From Sulfitobacter sp. (lineage in GTDB: Bacteria; Pseudomonadota; Alphaproteobacteria; Rhodobacterales; Rhodobacteraceae), in contig JAQXCD010000002.1 of assembly GCA_029252045.1 (NCBI GenBank), forward strand, positions 1-64,000: DNA of 64,000 nucleotides. The letters run 5' to 3'. Below the pieces are notes generated by a model. It ran no database searches and was not told the origin of the DNA. It was given only the letters and a program-made list of their open reading frames with translations. Positions within the stretch are counted from its first letter, which is position 1. Every line of letters begins with the position of its first letter. This document shows, piece by piece, positions 53,015-63,739 of the stretch. The position numbers were made by a program, and so were the translations under genes.

Positions 53015-54781
53015 ATGATCCAGTTTTCACAATTGAGCGCGTATCGCACGCGTTTTCTCAACCAGATGCATGCGCGGGCAGCCACCCGTGCGCGGGGTCA
53101 GGTGCGTGGGTTTGTCTCTTCGCCAGAGCCGCGCACGATCGGCTCTTTTGCGCGCGGTCGCCAACTGGCTGCGGGAAATTTCCTGTTTGCGGGCAGTCTG
53201 ATTACCGCCCCTGATAAAACGCCGTGGGAATTGGAAGTCCCCGACAAAAGCTTTGCAGAAGCGTTGCACGGGTTTGCCTGGCTGGATGATCTTGCGGCCG
53301 TAGGTGATAGCGCATCGCGGCGCGCGGCACAAAAGTGGCTGTGGCAGTGGATTGATCTGCACGGACGCGGGCGTGGCCCCGGTTGGACGCCTGATTTGAC
53401 GGGCCGCCGCTTGATCCGCTGGATCAACCATGCGCTGTTTGTTTTGTCTGGCACGGGTGAAAATGAACCCGATAGTGAAGGTTTCTACCGTTCGCTCACC
53501 CAACAGACCCGTTTCCTGTCCAAACGCTGGCACGCCGCCGCACCCGGTCTGGCGCGTTTCGAGGCGTTGACGGGGTTGATCTATGCTGGGCTGTCGCTGG
53601 AAGGGCTTGAGGCCTTGGCCGATCCTGCGATCAAGGCGCTGGCCCGCGAATGCGAAGCACAGATCGATGCGCAGGGTGGCCTGCCAACCCGCAATCCGGA
53701 GGAACTGCTGGATGTATTCACGCTGCTGACATGGGCCGCTGCGGCGCTGTCGGACGCAGGGCGTGGCACGCCGCAGGCCCATCTGGCTGCAATTAACCGG
53801 ATTGCGCCGACCCTGCGCACCCTGCGCCATGCAGATGGCGGGCTGGCACGGTTTCACGGCGGCGGGCGCGGTGCGGAAGGCTGGCTGGATCACGCGCTTG
53901 CCGCGTCGGGCGTGCGCACCATGCAGCCCGAAGGCCTGTCTATGGGATATGCCCGTCTGTCAGCGGGCCGGACAAGTGTCATCATTGACGCCAGCCCGCC
54001 GCCGGGTGGTGCCGCTTCGGGCAATGCCCATGCGTCAACGCTGGCGTTTGAGCTGACGTCGGGACGGCGCCCGTTGATTGTCAGCTGTGGCTCTGGCGCA
54101 TCCTTCGGGTTGGACTGGCGCCGTGCCGGACGTGCGACACCCTCCCACTCCGCGCTGATCCTCGGTGGCTATTCCAGCGCACGGCTGGACACCGCAGACC
54201 GGCGAACCGGCATGGAGGCCCTGATTGACGGGCCGACACATGTGCCCGTCGAGATCACCCAAGTCAGTGACTGGATAAAGTTTCAGGGCGGCCATGACGG
54301 CTATGCGCTGACTCATGGCCTAACCCATGCCCGCACAATCGAATTGACCCACGATGGCCGCGCCGTTGCGGGCGAAGATATGTTGCTTGCGCTGGAAGAT
54401 ATTGAAAAATGCCGCTTTGACCGGGCCCTGGACCGAACAACTCTAAGGGGCATCGGGTATGAAGTCCGTTTCCACCTTCATCCGGAGGTGGATGCCACAC
54501 TTGATCTGGGTGGGGCAGCAGTGTCGATGGCACTAAAGTCTGGCGAGATATGGGTTTTCCGCCATGATGGCACCTGTGAGCTGGCGTTGGAGCCGGGCGC
54601 TTATCTGGAAGCCACACGTCTGAAACCAAGGGCTGCACAGCAGATTGTTCTGACGGGTCGTGCAATTAATCCCGCAACACGGGTCCGCTGGTCCTTGTCC
54701 AAAGCGCAGGAAACTGCGATTGGCGTGCGTGATTTGGAACGGGATGACCCGTACCTAGACCCCGAGTCTGACCAAGACTGA
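53015..54781 (+). CDS. Heparinase II/III family protein
   Basis: 588 residues. The N-terminal alpha/alpha toroid (about 60-330: [35 protein letters not shown]) is followed by the Hepar_II_III beta domain (about 345-560: [40 protein letters not shown]). This branch, common in Alphaproteobacteria between rsmB and purH, has no signal peptide and no proven uronate-lyase activity. The precise substrate is unknown. The purH start follows 17 bases after its stop. Confidence 0.87.
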   Translation: MIQFSQLSAYRTRFLNQMHARAATRARGQVRGFVSSPEPRTIGSFARGRQLAAGNFLFAGSLITAPDKTPWELEVPDKSFAEALHGFAWLDDLAAVGDSASRRAAQKWLWQWIDLHGRGRGPGWTPDLTGRRLIRWINHALFVLSGTGENEPDSEGFYRSLTQQTRFLSKRWHAAAPGLARFEALTGLIYAGLSLEGLEALADPAIKALARECEAQIDAQGGLPTRNPEELLDVFTLLTWAAAALSDAGRGTPQAHLAAINRIAPTLRTLRHADGGLARFHGGGRGAEGWLDHALAASGVRTMQPEGLSMGYARLSAGRTSVIIDASPPPGGAASGNAHASTLAFELTSGRRPLIVSCGSGASFGLDWRRAGRATPSHSALILGGYSSARLDTADRRTGMEALIDGPTHVPVEITQVSDWIKFQGGHDGYALTHGLTHARTIELTHDGRAVAGEDMLLALEDIEKCRFDRALDRTTLRGIGYEVRFHLHPEVDATLDLGGAAVSMALKSGEIWVFRHDGTCELALEPGAYLEATRLKPRAAQQIVLTGRAINPATRVRWSLSKAQETAIGVRDLERDDPYLDPESDQD

Positions 54782-54798
54782 CCACAAGGAGCCCTGCC

Positions 54799-56385
54799 AT
54801 GGCTGATCTATACCCCGTAAAACGCGCCCTTCTTTCTGTTTCCGACAAGACCGGATTGGTCGAGTTTGGCCGCGCTCTGGCTGCCGCAGGGGTTGAGCTC
54901 CTTTCTACGGGTGGTACGGCCAAGACCCTGCGCCAAGCGGGGCTGGACGTGAAGGATGTGGCCGAGGTTACAGGTTTCCCTGAGATGATGGATGGCCGGG
55001 TCAAGACGTTGCACCCCGTTGTGCATGGCGGCCTGTTGGCGCTACGCGATGATGCGGGCCATGTGGCGTCCATGGAAGAACATGGTATTGGCGGGATCGA
55101 CCTTGTGGTGGTGAACCTCTACCCGTTTGAAGAAACTGTCGCCAAGGGCGCTGAATACGCTGAGGTGATCGAAAATATTGACATCGGCGGCCCCGCCATG
55201 ATCCGCTCTGCCGCGAAAAACCACGGCTTTGTGAGTGTGATCGTCGATGTGGAAGACTACGCGCCTTATATTGCCGAGCTTGAGGTCAATAATGGCCAGA
55301 CGACATACGCGCTGCGTCAGCTTCTTGCCCAGACGGCTTATGCCCGCACCGCTGCTTATGACACCGCCGTGAGCACATGGATGGCTGCACAAGTTGGCGG
55401 CACGCCGCGCCGCCGCACCTTTGGTGGCACGTTGACGCAAACCCTGCGCTATGGCGAGAACCCGCACCAGTCTGCCGCGTTCTACAGCGACGGGTCCAGC
55501 CGCGCAGGTGTGGCGACAGCGAAACAGCATCAGGGCAAAGAGCTGTCCTATAACAACATCAACGACACAGATGCCGCGTTTGAGCTGGTGTCGGAGTTTG
55601 ACCCGGCCAATGGCCCCGCCGTGGCGATCATCAAACATGCCAACCCCTGCGGTGTGGCAACGGGGGCCACGATGGCCGAGGCCTATTCCCGTGCGTTTGA
55701 CTGTGACCGCACATCGGCTTTCGGTGGCATCATTGCCCTGAACCAGACGCTGGACGCCGCCACTGCCGAGGCCATTACGGGCATCTTTACCGAGGTGGTG
55801 ATTGCACCTGATGCGGATGCGGATGCGATCAAGATTTTTGCGGCGAAGAAAAACCTGCGTCTGCTGACAACCGGTGGCCTTGCCGACCCGACTGCGGCCC
55901 GTTTGGCGCCGCGTCAGGTGTCGGGCGGCTGGTTGGTACAGGACCGCGATGTGGGCCGGATCAGCATGGATGACCTCAAGGTTGTGACCAAGCGCCAGCC
56001 GACCGAGCAGGAACTGAAAGACATGCTATTTGCATGGACGGTGGCCAAACACGTCAAATCCAACGCAATTATCTACGTCAAAGATGGCGCGACAGTAGGT
56101 GTAGGTGCGGGCCAGATGAGCCGCGTTGACAGCACACGCATCGCAGCCCGCAAGGCGCAAGACATGGCCGAAGTGATGGGCTTGCCTGCCCCGCTGACAC
56201 AGGGATCTGTTGTTGCGTCTGATGCTTTCTTCCCGTTTGCTGATGGTCTGGTCACAGCGGCAGAGGCAGGTGCAACAGCACTGATCCAGCCCGGTGGCTC
56301 CATGCGTGACGAAGAAGTGATTGCGGCTGCTGATGACGCAGGGCTGGCAATGGTCCTTACGGGCATGCGCCACTTCCGGCACTGA
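54799..56385 (+). CDS. purH: Bifunctional AICAR transformylase/IMP cyclohydrolase
   Basis: 528 residues. N-terminal MGS-like IMP cyclohydrolase domain ([36 protein letters not shown]) and C-terminal transformylase (about 200-528) with [23 protein letters not shown] (catalytic Lys-His) and [20 protein letters not shown]. Performs the last two steps of de novo IMP synthesis. SD AAGGAGC precedes the ATG. Start of the conserved purH-lspA-DUF3035-M16 run. Confidence 0.97.
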   Translation: MADLYPVKRALLSVSDKTGLVEFGRALAAAGVELLSTGGTAKTLRQAGLDVKDVAEVTGFPEMMDGRVKTLHPVVHGGLLALRDDAGHVASMEEHGIGGIDLVVVNLYPFEETVAKGAEYAEVIENIDIGGPAMIRSAAKNHGFVSVIVDVEDYAPYIAELEVNNGQTTYALRQLLAQTAYARTAAYDTAVSTWMAAQVGGTPRRRTFGGTLTQTLRYGENPHQSAAFYSDGSSRAGVATAKQHQGKELSYNNINDTDAAFELVSEFDPANGPAVAIIKHANPCGVATGATMAEAYSRAFDCDRTSAFGGIIALNQTLDAATAEAITGIFTEVVIAPDADADAIKIFAAKKNLRLLTTGGLADPTAARLAPRQVSGGWLVQDRDVGRISMDDLKVVTKRQPTEQELKDMLFAWTVAKHVKSNAIIYVKDGATVGVGAGQMSRVDSTRIAARKAQDMAEVMGLPAPLTQGSVVASDAFFPFADGLVTAAEAGATALIQPGGSMRDEEVIAAADDAGLAMVLTGMRHFRH

Positions 56386-56402
56386 GAGGGAAACTGACTG
56401 AA

Positions 56403-56927
56403 ATGCGGATGATGTTCTGGGCGGGCTTTGCGGCTTTCTCTATCGATCAGATAAGCAAATATGTGGTGATCCACATGATGGAGCTTTCCCGCATACGCAG
56501 TATCGACGTGCTGCCGCCGGTGATCAACTTCCGTTATGGTGAAAATCGCGGGATAAATTTCGGGCTTTTTGGCGGAGGGTCAGACGCAAGCCGTGCTATT
56601 TTGATCGCCCTTGCACTGGTGATTTGTATCGCTGTGGTGATGTGGGCGCGCAAAAATGCGCATACCCGCATCGCACAGATGAGCGCGGGACTGCTGGTAG
56701 GTGGCGCGCTGGCCAATGTGATTGATCGGTTGATCTATGGCTATGTGCTTGATTTTATTAATATGTCTTGCTGCCGTATTAACAATCCCTTTGTGTTCAA
56801 CCTTGCTGACGTGTTTATCTTTGCGGGGGCGTTGGGGCTTATTTTCTTCACCGATTCCGACGGCACTGGCGCAAAAGGGGGCGGCAAGAAGAAGCCGCGC
56901 AAAGCGACGGGTAAAAAAGCTGGGTGA
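56403..56927 (+). CDS. lspA: Lipoprotein signal peptidase
   Basis: 174 residues with four membrane helices. Catalytic aspartates D117 in [15 protein letters not shown] and D136 in [13 protein letters not shown]; the N50/RGI region [11 protein letters not shown] is also conserved. A Lys/Gly-rich tail ([15 protein letters not shown]) is appended. It cleaves prolipoproteins after diacylglyceryl modification. The next gene encodes a lipoprotein, a fitting neighbour. Confidence 0.95.
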   Translation: MRMMFWAGFAAFSIDQISKYVVIHMMELSRIRSIDVLPPVINFRYGENRGINFGLFGGGSDASRAILIALALVICIAVVMWARKNAHTRIAQMSAGLLVGGALANVIDRLIYGYVLDFINMSCCRINNPFVFNLADVFIFAGALGLIFFTDSDGTGAKGGGKKKPRKATGKKAG

Positions 56928-56980
56928 CATTGCAGCCCAGCCTGCGATATTGAGAGGCAATGTCGGTCTGGAGGCCTTTG

Positions 56981-57484
56981 ATGCGTAAACTTGCTTTGTT
57001 GATTGTACTGCCCGTGCTGGTCGCGGGATGTGCCAACGTGGGCCTGCGTGATTTGCGGAGTAATTCCAAAGGTCCGGACGAGTTTGGCATTCAGCCTGTA
57101 AACTCGCTACAAGAACCGACAAGTTTCACAGAACTGCCAACACCCACTCCGGGCGGCGCCAACCGTGCGGACCGCTCTGCGCTGGCTGAGGGGGCGCAAG
57201 CCTTTGGTGGCAACCTTGGTGATCCGAACGCGGGCGTCCCCGCAAGTGACGGCGCGCTGGTACAGCACGCCAGCCGGTTGGGTGTGACGCCGAATATACG
57301 CGAAGACCTTGCCCAAACCGATGCTGATTTTCGCCGTCGCAAGCAGCGCTTTACCCAGTTCCGGATTGTGAAGGTTGATCGCTACAATCAAGCCTACCGC
57401 AAGCAGGCGCTGGACGCCTACGCCGAGCAGAGCCGCTGGCAGCGCGCTGGTGCGCGCACACCGTCTGCCCCTCCTGCAGACTGA
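56981..57484 (+). CDS. DUF3035 lipoprotein
   Basis: 167 residues from ATG at 56981 with SD GGAGG; an in-frame upstream ATG is not needed. Lipobox LVAGC gives Cys 17 at the start of the mature protein. The body is polar and partly disordered (GPDEFGIQPVNSLQEPTSF, TPTPGGANRADRSALAEGAQ, then a basic helical end FRRRKQRFTQFRIVKVDRY). DUF3035 proteins are lipoproteins of Rhodobacterales with unknown function. Sits between lspA and the M16 pair. Confidence 0.88.
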   Translation: MRKLALLIVLPVLVAGCANVGLRDLRSNSKGPDEFGIQPVNSLQEPTSFTELPTPTPGGANRADRSALAEGAQAFGGNLGDPNAGVPASDGALVQHASRLGVTPNIREDLAQTDADFRRRKQRFTQFRIVKVDRYNQAYRKQALDAYAEQSRWQRAGARTPSAPPAD

Positions 57485-57592
57485 TACAGCATTACAAATT
57501 TGTGAAAATACGTCGCGCAGCTTGAAGCTGCGCGCGCGCAGCGTACCTATTGTATATCCGCCTTCTTTGGCTGACCGAAAAGGACCCTACCG

Positions 57593-58933
57593 ATGATGCG
57601 ATACGCCCGAACTGCGCTATTGTCCGCGCTATTGATCCCCACCGCAGCCTTTGCCCAAACCAGCGGAAAAGTGACAGACTTTATGCTAGAGAACGGCATG
57701 CAGGTCGTCGTCGTGGAAGATCACCGCGCCCCTGTTGTGCAGCATATGCTGTGGTACCGCGCCGGATCAGCGGACGAGCCCAAAGGCTCCTCCGGTGTGG
57801 CGCACTTTCTGGAACACTTGCTGTTCAAGGCAACAGAAAAAATGGAGTCGGGCGAGTTCTCTGCGGTAGTGGCGGCCAATGGCGGGCGCGACAATGCTTT
57901 CACCAGCTATGATTATACTGCCTATTTCCAGCGGGTTGCGGCCAACAGGCTGGAACTGATGATGACCATGGAGGCGGACCGGATGAAGAACATCCAGCTT
58001 ACGCCCGAAAACATTGCGACCGAGCGGAATGTGATCATCGAAGAACGCAACCAGCGCACCGAGAATAATCCCCAAGCGCTCTTCTCCGAGCAGCTGAGCG
58101 CGGCGCAATACCTCAACCACCGTTACGGTACGCCGATCATCGGCTGGATGCACGAGATGGAGGAGCTGGACCGCGAAGATGCACTATCGTTTTACGAGCT
58201 GTACTATTCGCCCAACAACACCGTTCTGGTCGTGTCGGGTGACGTGACTCCTGAAGGTGTGCGCGAACTGGCCGAAAAACACTATGGCCCGATCCCCGCC
58301 AACCCGGCGCTGCCCGAGCGCCTGCGCACGGAAGAGCCGCGCCAGAACGCGGAGCGGCGGGTGATCTTCCGCGATGCGCGCGTGGCCCAGCCCTATATCT
58401 CGCGTAGCTATCTGGTGCCCGAACGGGACAGCGGTGCACAGGAAACAGCTGCCGCTTTGACGATCCTGAGTGAAATTCTGGGCGGTGGCACAACATCTTT
58501 CCTGACAGAAAAGCTGCAATTTGATACGCAGGTCGCAACCTATGCGGCGGCGGGCTATTCCGGCGTATCGCTGGATGACACAACATTCCGGTTGATTATG
58601 GTGCCTTCCGAGGGCGTGTCGCTGGAGGAAGGCGAGGCGGCGCTGGATCAGGCCTTGGCCGATTTCATGACCGCAGGTGTTGACGCGGAGCAGCTGGAAC
58701 GGATCAAGCTGCAAATTCGCGCCTCCGAGATTTACGCACAAGATAACGTGGACGGCATTGCTAACCGGTACGGTAGCGCTTTGACTTCTGGTCTTACGGT
58801 GCAGGACGTGCGGGCATGGCCTGTCATTCTGGATGCCGTGACTGCCGATGATATTATGCAAGCAGCAACTCTGCTGCGCCGCGAGGCATCCGTGACAGGC
58901 TGGCTACAGCGCCCCGAAGGAGAAACCCAATGA
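57593..58933 (+). CDS. M16-family zinc protease, catalytic subunit
   Basis: 446 residues with a signal peptide (LSALLIPTAAFA, cleaved near residue 22). The inverted zinc motif H71-FLEH75 with the distal Glu in NVIIEERNQR is complete, so it should be active. C-terminal M16_C domain follows (LSFYELYYSPNNTVLVVSGD). Periplasmic pitrilysin/insulinase-type peptidase. Its stop overlaps the ATG of the partner gene by four bases. A short GC hairpin lies in the 108-base gap before it. Confidence 0.93.
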   Translation: MMRYARTALLSALLIPTAAFAQTSGKVTDFMLENGMQVVVVEDHRAPVVQHMLWYRAGSADEPKGSSGVAHFLEHLLFKATEKMESGEFSAVVAANGGRDNAFTSYDYTAYFQRVAANRLELMMTMEADRMKNIQLTPENIATERNVIIEERNQRTENNPQALFSEQLSAAQYLNHRYGTPIIGWMHEMEELDREDALSFYELYYSPNNTVLVVSGDVTPEGVRELAEKHYGPIPANPALPERLRTEEPRQNAERRVIFRDARVAQPYISRSYLVPERDSGAQETAAALTILSEILGGGTTSFLTEKLQFDTQVATYAAAGYSGVSLDDTTFRLIMVPSEGVSLEEGEAALDQALADFMTAGVDAEQLERIKLQIRASEIYAQDNVDGIANRYGSALTSGLTVQDVRAWPVILDAVTADDIMQAATLLRREASVTGWLQRPEGETQ

Positions 58934-60240
58934 TCCGTTTCGCAACTGCCCTGTTTCTGGGTGCCGCTGCCGCATTCCCGGTCCGTGCTGAAGTTGAAAT
59001 TCAAACCGTTACCTCCCCGGGAGGCGTTGGCGCATGGTTGGTGGAGGAACACTCCCTTCCATTTGTCGCGATCGAGATTGCCTTTACCGGTGGAACGTCG
59101 CTGGACGTTGAAGGCAAACGCGGTGCGGTTAATCTGATGACCGGCCTTCTGGAAGAGGGATCGGGAGATCTGGACGCGCGCGGGTTCGCGCGTGCGAAAG
59201 AGGCACTGGCGACGACTTTCGGTTTCGGGGCCAGCTCAGAGCAGCTGACGATTTCGGCGCGCTTTCTGACAGAAAATTTTGACGAGTCGGTAGCACTCCT
59301 GCGGGATACAATTCAGGATCCCCGATTTGAAGATGCCGATGTAGAGCGTGTGCGGGCACAGGTTTTGTCAAATCTGGCATTCGATGCAAAGGACCCGAAT
59401 GAAATTGCAGGCAAGACCTTTGCTGCTATGGCCTATGGTGATCATCCTTATGGCACTGTAGATGTGGGAACCCCCGAAACAGTTGCCGCCCTGACCCGTG
59501 ACGACCTGATTGAAGCTCACCGCAACGCCCTTGTCCGCGACCGCGTTCTGGTTGGCGCAGTGGGTGATATAACACCCGAGCAATTGGGCACACTGCTGGA
59601 TGCAGTGCTGGGGAACTTACCCCAATCCGGGCCGCTTTTGCCCCCGAAAGTCGAGCCGCAGATAACGGGAGGCACAACTGTAGTTGATTTCGATACGCCG
59701 CAATCCGTGGCCCTGTTTGGTCAGCGCGGTATTGCGGTCGATGACGAGGATTACTTTGCAGCTGTCTTGTTGAACCAGGTTATTGGTGGCGGGGCGTTTG
59801 ACAGCCGCCTGATGCAAGAAGTGCGTGAAAAGCGCGGTCTGACCTATGGCGTCTATTCCTACCTGTACTCCCGCGATCTGGCGAATGCCTACATGGGGTC
59901 GGTCAGTTCGGCCAACGACCGCATTGGCGAGGCGATCACCGTAATCCGCGACCAGTGGCGTTTGGCTGCAGAGGAAGGCGTGAGCGAGAAAGAGCTGCAA
60001 GACGCCAAGACCTATCTCACCGGTGCGTATCCGCTACGGTTTGATGGCAACAGCACTATTGCGGGCATCCTTGTGGGGATGCAACTGATCGGGCTGGATC
60101 CGGAGTATATCAAAACACGCAACGCGCGGGTGGATGCCGTTACATTGGAAGACGTAAAGCGCGTGGCGGGTGAACTTATGGATCCGGACGGGTTGCACTT
60201 TGTTGTTGTGGGCAAGCCAGAGGGCGTTGTGTCCGAGTGA
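58930..60240 (+). CDS. M16-family protein, non-catalytic partner
   Basis: 436 residues, signal peptide (ALFLGAAAAFPVRA). M16 fold (GGTSLDVEGKRGAVNLMTGLL, LMQEVREKRGLTYGVYSYLY) but no HxxEH zinc box: the region reads VNLMTGLLEEGSGD. Such inactive subunits pair with an active M16 subunit, as in mitochondrial MPP and bacterial heterodimers. The four-base overlap with the catalytic gene supports a heterodimer. Confidence 0.92.
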   Translation: MIRFATALFLGAAAAFPVRAEVEIQTVTSPGGVGAWLVEEHSLPFVAIEIAFTGGTSLDVEGKRGAVNLMTGLLEEGSGDLDARGFARAKEALATTFGFGASSEQLTISARFLTENFDESVALLRDTIQDPRFEDADVERVRAQVLSNLAFDAKDPNEIAGKTFAAMAYGDHPYGTVDVGTPETVAALTRDDLIEAHRNALVRDRVLVGAVGDITPEQLGTLLDAVLGNLPQSGPLLPPKVEPQITGGTTVVDFDTPQSVALFGQRGIAVDDEDYFAAVLLNQVIGGGAFDSRLMQEVREKRGLTYGVYSYLYSRDLANAYMGSVSSANDRIGEAITVIRDQWRLAAEEGVSEKELQDAKTYLTGAYPLRFDGNSTIAGILVGMQLIGLDPEYIKTRNARVDAVTLEDVKRVAGELMDPDGLHFVVVGKPEGVVSE

Positions 60241-60250
60241 TCTGTCGCTG

Positions 60251-60272
60251 ATCTGCCCCCAAGGGGGCAGAT
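60251..60272. terminator. Hairpin between convergent genes, no T-run
   Basis: ATCTGCCCCC-AA-GGGGGCAGAT, ten perfect base pairs (with the AA loop the innermost pairs will open). It sits between the M16 and ALDH16 stops. Lack of a T-run makes terminator activity uncertain. Confidence 0.5.
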
Positions 60273-60303
60273 GATGAGTTTATTGGCACAATGAAGCCGG
60301 GCG

Positions 60304-62640
60304 TTATTCTCCGTATGGGACCCAGATGTTTTTGACTTCGGTAGATTGGGGCAGGAAACTACGGGCGTCCGGTTTCATCCAGTCGACCGCGTGGCCGTTC
60401 TGAACCCATGTGCGTTTGAGATTGCTGGCAGAGCCGTGCTCGACCACGGTATCAAGTGAAGGGTCGCTGAACGACCACAGGGCATCAATGTCCATATGCC
60501 GTGCCATTGTGTCGGCGACATCTGCGTGGGGGCCGGTGAGGATGTTCACCACACCAGCAGGCACATCTGACGTCTCCAGAATTTGCGCAAAGTCAGTTGC
60601 GGCCAGCGGGAACGGCTGGGACGCACTGAGGACGATCCGGTTGCCCATAGCGATAGCAGGTGCCATGACTGCGACCATACCCAAAAGCGGGGCTGTGGCG
60701 GGGCACAGTGCTGCGATGACGCCCACAGGCTCTTTCATGGCAAGGGCCACGCCGCGGATCGGGACGCCGTGTATCTTACCATCGTATTTGTCAGCCCATG
60801 CAGCGTAGGTGAACAGGGATTGAACAGCTGCTTCGACCTCTTTTGCACCTGATTTTCCACCCTGCATCGCATCTAGTCTGAGTGCGAATTCATCGGCGCG
60901 GATGGCCAGATTTTCAGCGATAAAATACAGGATTTGTGCGCGCAGATGGCCGGTTGTCCTGGCCCATCCCTTTGCGGCTTGGGCGGCTTCAACCGCGTTG
61001 CGGATGTCCTTGCGCGAAGCGTTGGGGGCATGGCCGAGTAATGCGCCGTTCTTGGCCCAGATTTCTGTGGAATACCCGCTGTCAGGGCGCGCCTGTTTGC
61101 CGCCGATATAGAGTTTGGCGGTGCGGTCGATCCCGTCGGCGGGTCCGCCTGAGCCTGTCATTGGCTGAATTGTCCTGAGGGCTTTTGGTTTGGCTTTTGA
61201 CTTGGTGTAGGCTGCCAGCCCTTCCCATCCGCCTTCACGGCCGAAGCCGCTTTCGCGTATGCCGCCAAAACCTGCTGCGGCGTCCATCATGTTGGTGCCA
61301 TTGATCCAGACAATGCCGGCAGCCAGTTTGGGTGCGATATCGAGTGCGAGGTTCACATTCTCGCTCCACACGCTGGCGGCAAGGCCATAGCGGGTGTTGT
61401 TGGCGATGCTCACCGCCTCTTCCGGCGTGCGGAAGGTGGTGGATACGAGGACGGGACCGAAGATTTCTTCTTGCATCAAGGTGTCGGCAGGGTGCAGGCC
61501 GGTGATCAGCGTGGGAGGATAAAAGCTGCCCTCGACGGGCAGGTCGCAGGGGGCAACGTGGGTTGTGCCGGCCGTGTTTGCCGCAACCAGTGTTGTGATG
61601 CTGGCCAGCTGTTTCGGATCAACAATGGCGCCGACGTCGATGCTTTTGTCCAAGGGTGAGCCTATGCGTAGTTTATCCATACGCGCGCGTAATTTGGCGT
61701 AAAACAGATCGGCGACGGGTTCGTGCACCAATAGGCGCGAGCCGGCGCAGCAGACTTGTCCCTGATTGAACCAGATTGCGTCCACCAGCCCTTCCACGGC
61801 GGAATCTAGATCGGCGTCATCGAAAACGATGTAGGGGGATTTGCCACCCAGTTCCAATGATAGAGCCTTGCCGCTGCCTGCGGTGGCTTCGCGGATGCGG
61901 CGGCCCACGGCGGTGGAGCCGGTGAAGGCCACTTTGTCCACTTCGGCGCTCACGATCATCTCGCCCACAGCGCCGTTGCCAGTGACGATGTTCACGACGC
62001 CTTTCGGCACGCCGGCCTGCCCGCAGATATCGGCAAACAGCAGGGCCGTGAGGGAGGTATATTCTGCGGGCTTCAAGACGACCGTATTGCCCATCGCCAG
62101 TGCCGGTGCCACTTTCCACGCAAGCATGAGCAGTGGGAAGTTCCACGGAATGACCTGACCACATACGCCAAGGGCCGCCGCATCTGGCAATTCGCTCTCC
62201 ATCAGTTGGGCCATGCCCGCGTGATAGTAAAAGTGCCGCTGGGCAAGGGGGATGTCGATGTCGCGGGCTTCACGGATGGGCTTGCCGTTATCCAGCGTCT
62301 CCAACACGGCAAACAGGCGGCTGTGCTTTTGCAACAGACGGGCGAGAGCGTAGAGCACTTTTGCCCGTGCGTGGCCACCTGCGGCCTCCCATTTGGGTTG
62401 GGCGCTGCGCGCGGCGCGCACAGCGGCATCTACATCGGCTTGGGTGCCTTGGGTGATATGCGCCAGTATCTCGCCATTGGCGGGATTGCGGCTCTCGAAT
62501 ACTTCGCCGGGGGGTGTCATTTCGCCGTTGATGAAATGGCCAAAGCGGCTGCCTTGGTCCACGATCCATCCCAGCGCTTCGGCGGCGGATTCAGGGGCGG
62601 GGCCATAGTCCATGGTCTCGAAAATGTCGGAAACGGTCAT
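60304..62640 (-). CDS. ALDH16-type double-domain aldehyde dehydrogenase
   Basis: 778 residues, two ALDH folds in one chain. The first (about 30-480) has the full active site: PWNFPLLMLAW, LELGGKSPYIVF (Glu) and FNQGQVCCAGSRLL (Cys). The second (about 520-778) is shorter and lacks the catalytic Cys and Glu; it has ATAPLLGMVAVMAPAIAMGN. Length and layout match ALDH16. The second domain probably serves structure or oligomerisation. Aldehyde substrate unknown. The deoC gene lies 16 bases upstream on the same strand, so acetaldehyde from DeoC is a possible substrate, by inference. Confidence 0.88.
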   Translation of the reverse strand: MTVSDIFETMDYGPAPESAAEALGWIVDQGSRFGHFINGEMTPPGEVFESRNPANGEILAHITQGTQADVDAAVRAARSAQPKWEAAGGHARAKVLYALARLLQKHSRLFAVLETLDNGKPIREARDIDIPLAQRHFYYHAGMAQLMESELPDAAALGVCGQVIPWNFPLLMLAWKVAPALAMGNTVVLKPAEYTSLTALLFADICGQAGVPKGVVNIVTGNGAVGEMIVSAEVDKVAFTGSTAVGRRIREATAGSGKALSLELGGKSPYIVFDDADLDSAVEGLVDAIWFNQGQVCCAGSRLLVHEPVADLFYAKLRARMDKLRIGSPLDKSIDVGAIVDPKQLASITTLVAANTAGTTHVAPCDLPVEGSFYPPTLITGLHPADTLMQEEIFGPVLVSTTFRTPEEAVSIANNTRYGLAASVWSENVNLALDIAPKLAAGIVWINGTNMMDAAAGFGGIRESGFGREGGWEGLAAYTKSKAKPKALRTIQPMTGSGGPADGIDRTAKLYIGGKQARPDSGYSTEIWAKNGALLGHAPNASRKDIRNAVEAAQAAKGWARTTGHLRAQILYFIAENLAIRADEFALRLDAMQGGKSGAKEVEAAVQSLFTYAAWADKYDGKIHGVPIRGVALAMKEPVGVIAALCPATAPLLGMVAVMAPAIAMGNRIVLSASQPFPLAATDFAQILETSDVPAGVVNILTGPHADVADTMARHMDIDALWSFSDPSLDTVVEHGSASNLKRTWVQNGHAVDWMKPDARSFLPQSTEVKNIWVPYGE

Positions 62641-62656
62641 TTGGTTAGCCTCTGGA

Positions 62657-63652
62657 TCAGGATGTGGGGTGGCGATAGCTGGCGGAGTAGTTGCCAGTGA
62701 CGTGATGTTCCAGCTGCCGCTCTATATCGTTTAGCAGGGATGACGCGCCAAAGCGGAACAGGTCCGGCTGCAGCCAGCGGTCACCCAGCTCTTCTTTGAT
62801 CAGCGCCAGATAGGTGATTGCGTCTTTTGCCTTTGAGATACCGCCGGCAGGTTTATAGCCCACGCGGTAGCCGGTCCGGTCATAGTAATCGCGGATCGCG
62901 CGGATCATCACCAGCGTGACGGGCAGGGTCGCGTTTACGGCTTCCTTGCCCGTGGAGGTCTTGATGAAATCCGCACCTGCCATCATACACACAAGGCTGG
63001 CGCGGGCGACGTTGCGCAGACTACCAAGCTCTCCCGTGGCAAGGATCGCCTTGACGTGGGCATCACCGCAGGCGGCCCGAAAGGCGCGCATTTCATCATA
63101 GAGCGCTTGCCAGTTGCCCTCCAGCACATGGCGGCGGGAAATCACGATGTCGATCTCGGCAGCACCTGCTGCCACCGATTGCTCGATCTCGGCAATACGC
63201 AGGGGCAGCGGGGACAGGCCCGCAGGAAAGCCGGTGGAGACCGCGGCAACAGGGATACCACTGCCGCGCAGGGCATCCACAGCGGGCGCGATCATTTCGT
63301 GGTAAACGCAGACCGCGCCTGTTGTGATGGGCGGCATGCCCAAAGCATTCAACACCGAGGCCGCGACAGGCTGACGCGCCTTGGCGCACAAACGGCCCAC
63401 GCGCCGCGCCGTGTCATCACCGGATAGGGTTGTCAGATCAATGCAGGTGACGGCCTTCAAAAGCCACGCGGCCTGATGCGCTTTTTTAACCGACCTTCGC
63501 GCGGGCAATGAGGCTGCGCGGCGTTCAATCGCGGATGTATTGGCTTGCGCGCTAAGAACCCAATTCAGATCCAGCGGCATGCCCGCATTGCGCGGCTCTG
63601 TCACTTGCGGCAATTGCGCCAGCGCGGTGTTGGTCATGGTATCGACGGGCAT
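62657..63652 (-). CDS. deoC: Deoxyribose-phosphate aldolase
   Basis: 331 residues from ATG at 63652. TIM-barrel DeoC with the Schiff-base Lys in GADFIKTSTGKEAVN and the second catalytic Lys in GYKPAGGISKAK. The protein is longer than E. coli DeoC and starts with a 90-residue N-terminal extension, as in the eukaryote-like class. Splits deoxyribose 5-phosphate into glyceraldehyde 3-phosphate and acetaldehyde. Downstream is the ALDH16 gene, which could oxidise acetaldehyde. Confidence 0.93.
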   Translation of the reverse strand: MPVDTMTNTALAQLPQVTEPRNAGMPLDLNWVLSAQANTSAIERRAASLPARRSVKKAHQAAWLLKAVTCIDLTTLSGDDTARRVGRLCAKARQPVAASVLNALGMPPITTGAVCVYHEMIAPAVDALRGSGIPVAAVSTGFPAGLSPLPLRIAEIEQSVAAGAAEIDIVISRRHVLEGNWQALYDEMRAFRAACGDAHVKAILATGELGSLRNVARASLVCMMAGADFIKTSTGKEAVNATLPVTLVMIRAIRDYYDRTGYRVGYKPAGGISKAKDAITYLALIKEELGDRWLQPDLFRFGASSLLNDIERQLEHHVTGNYSASYRHPTS

Positions 63653-63739
63653 AGGACTGCGCCTTTCGGGTAAAATGCTCTTCAAACTCGCATGGTGACC
63701 CGATGGTTTGCAAGGCGTGGCAATGCGGTTACCGACAGG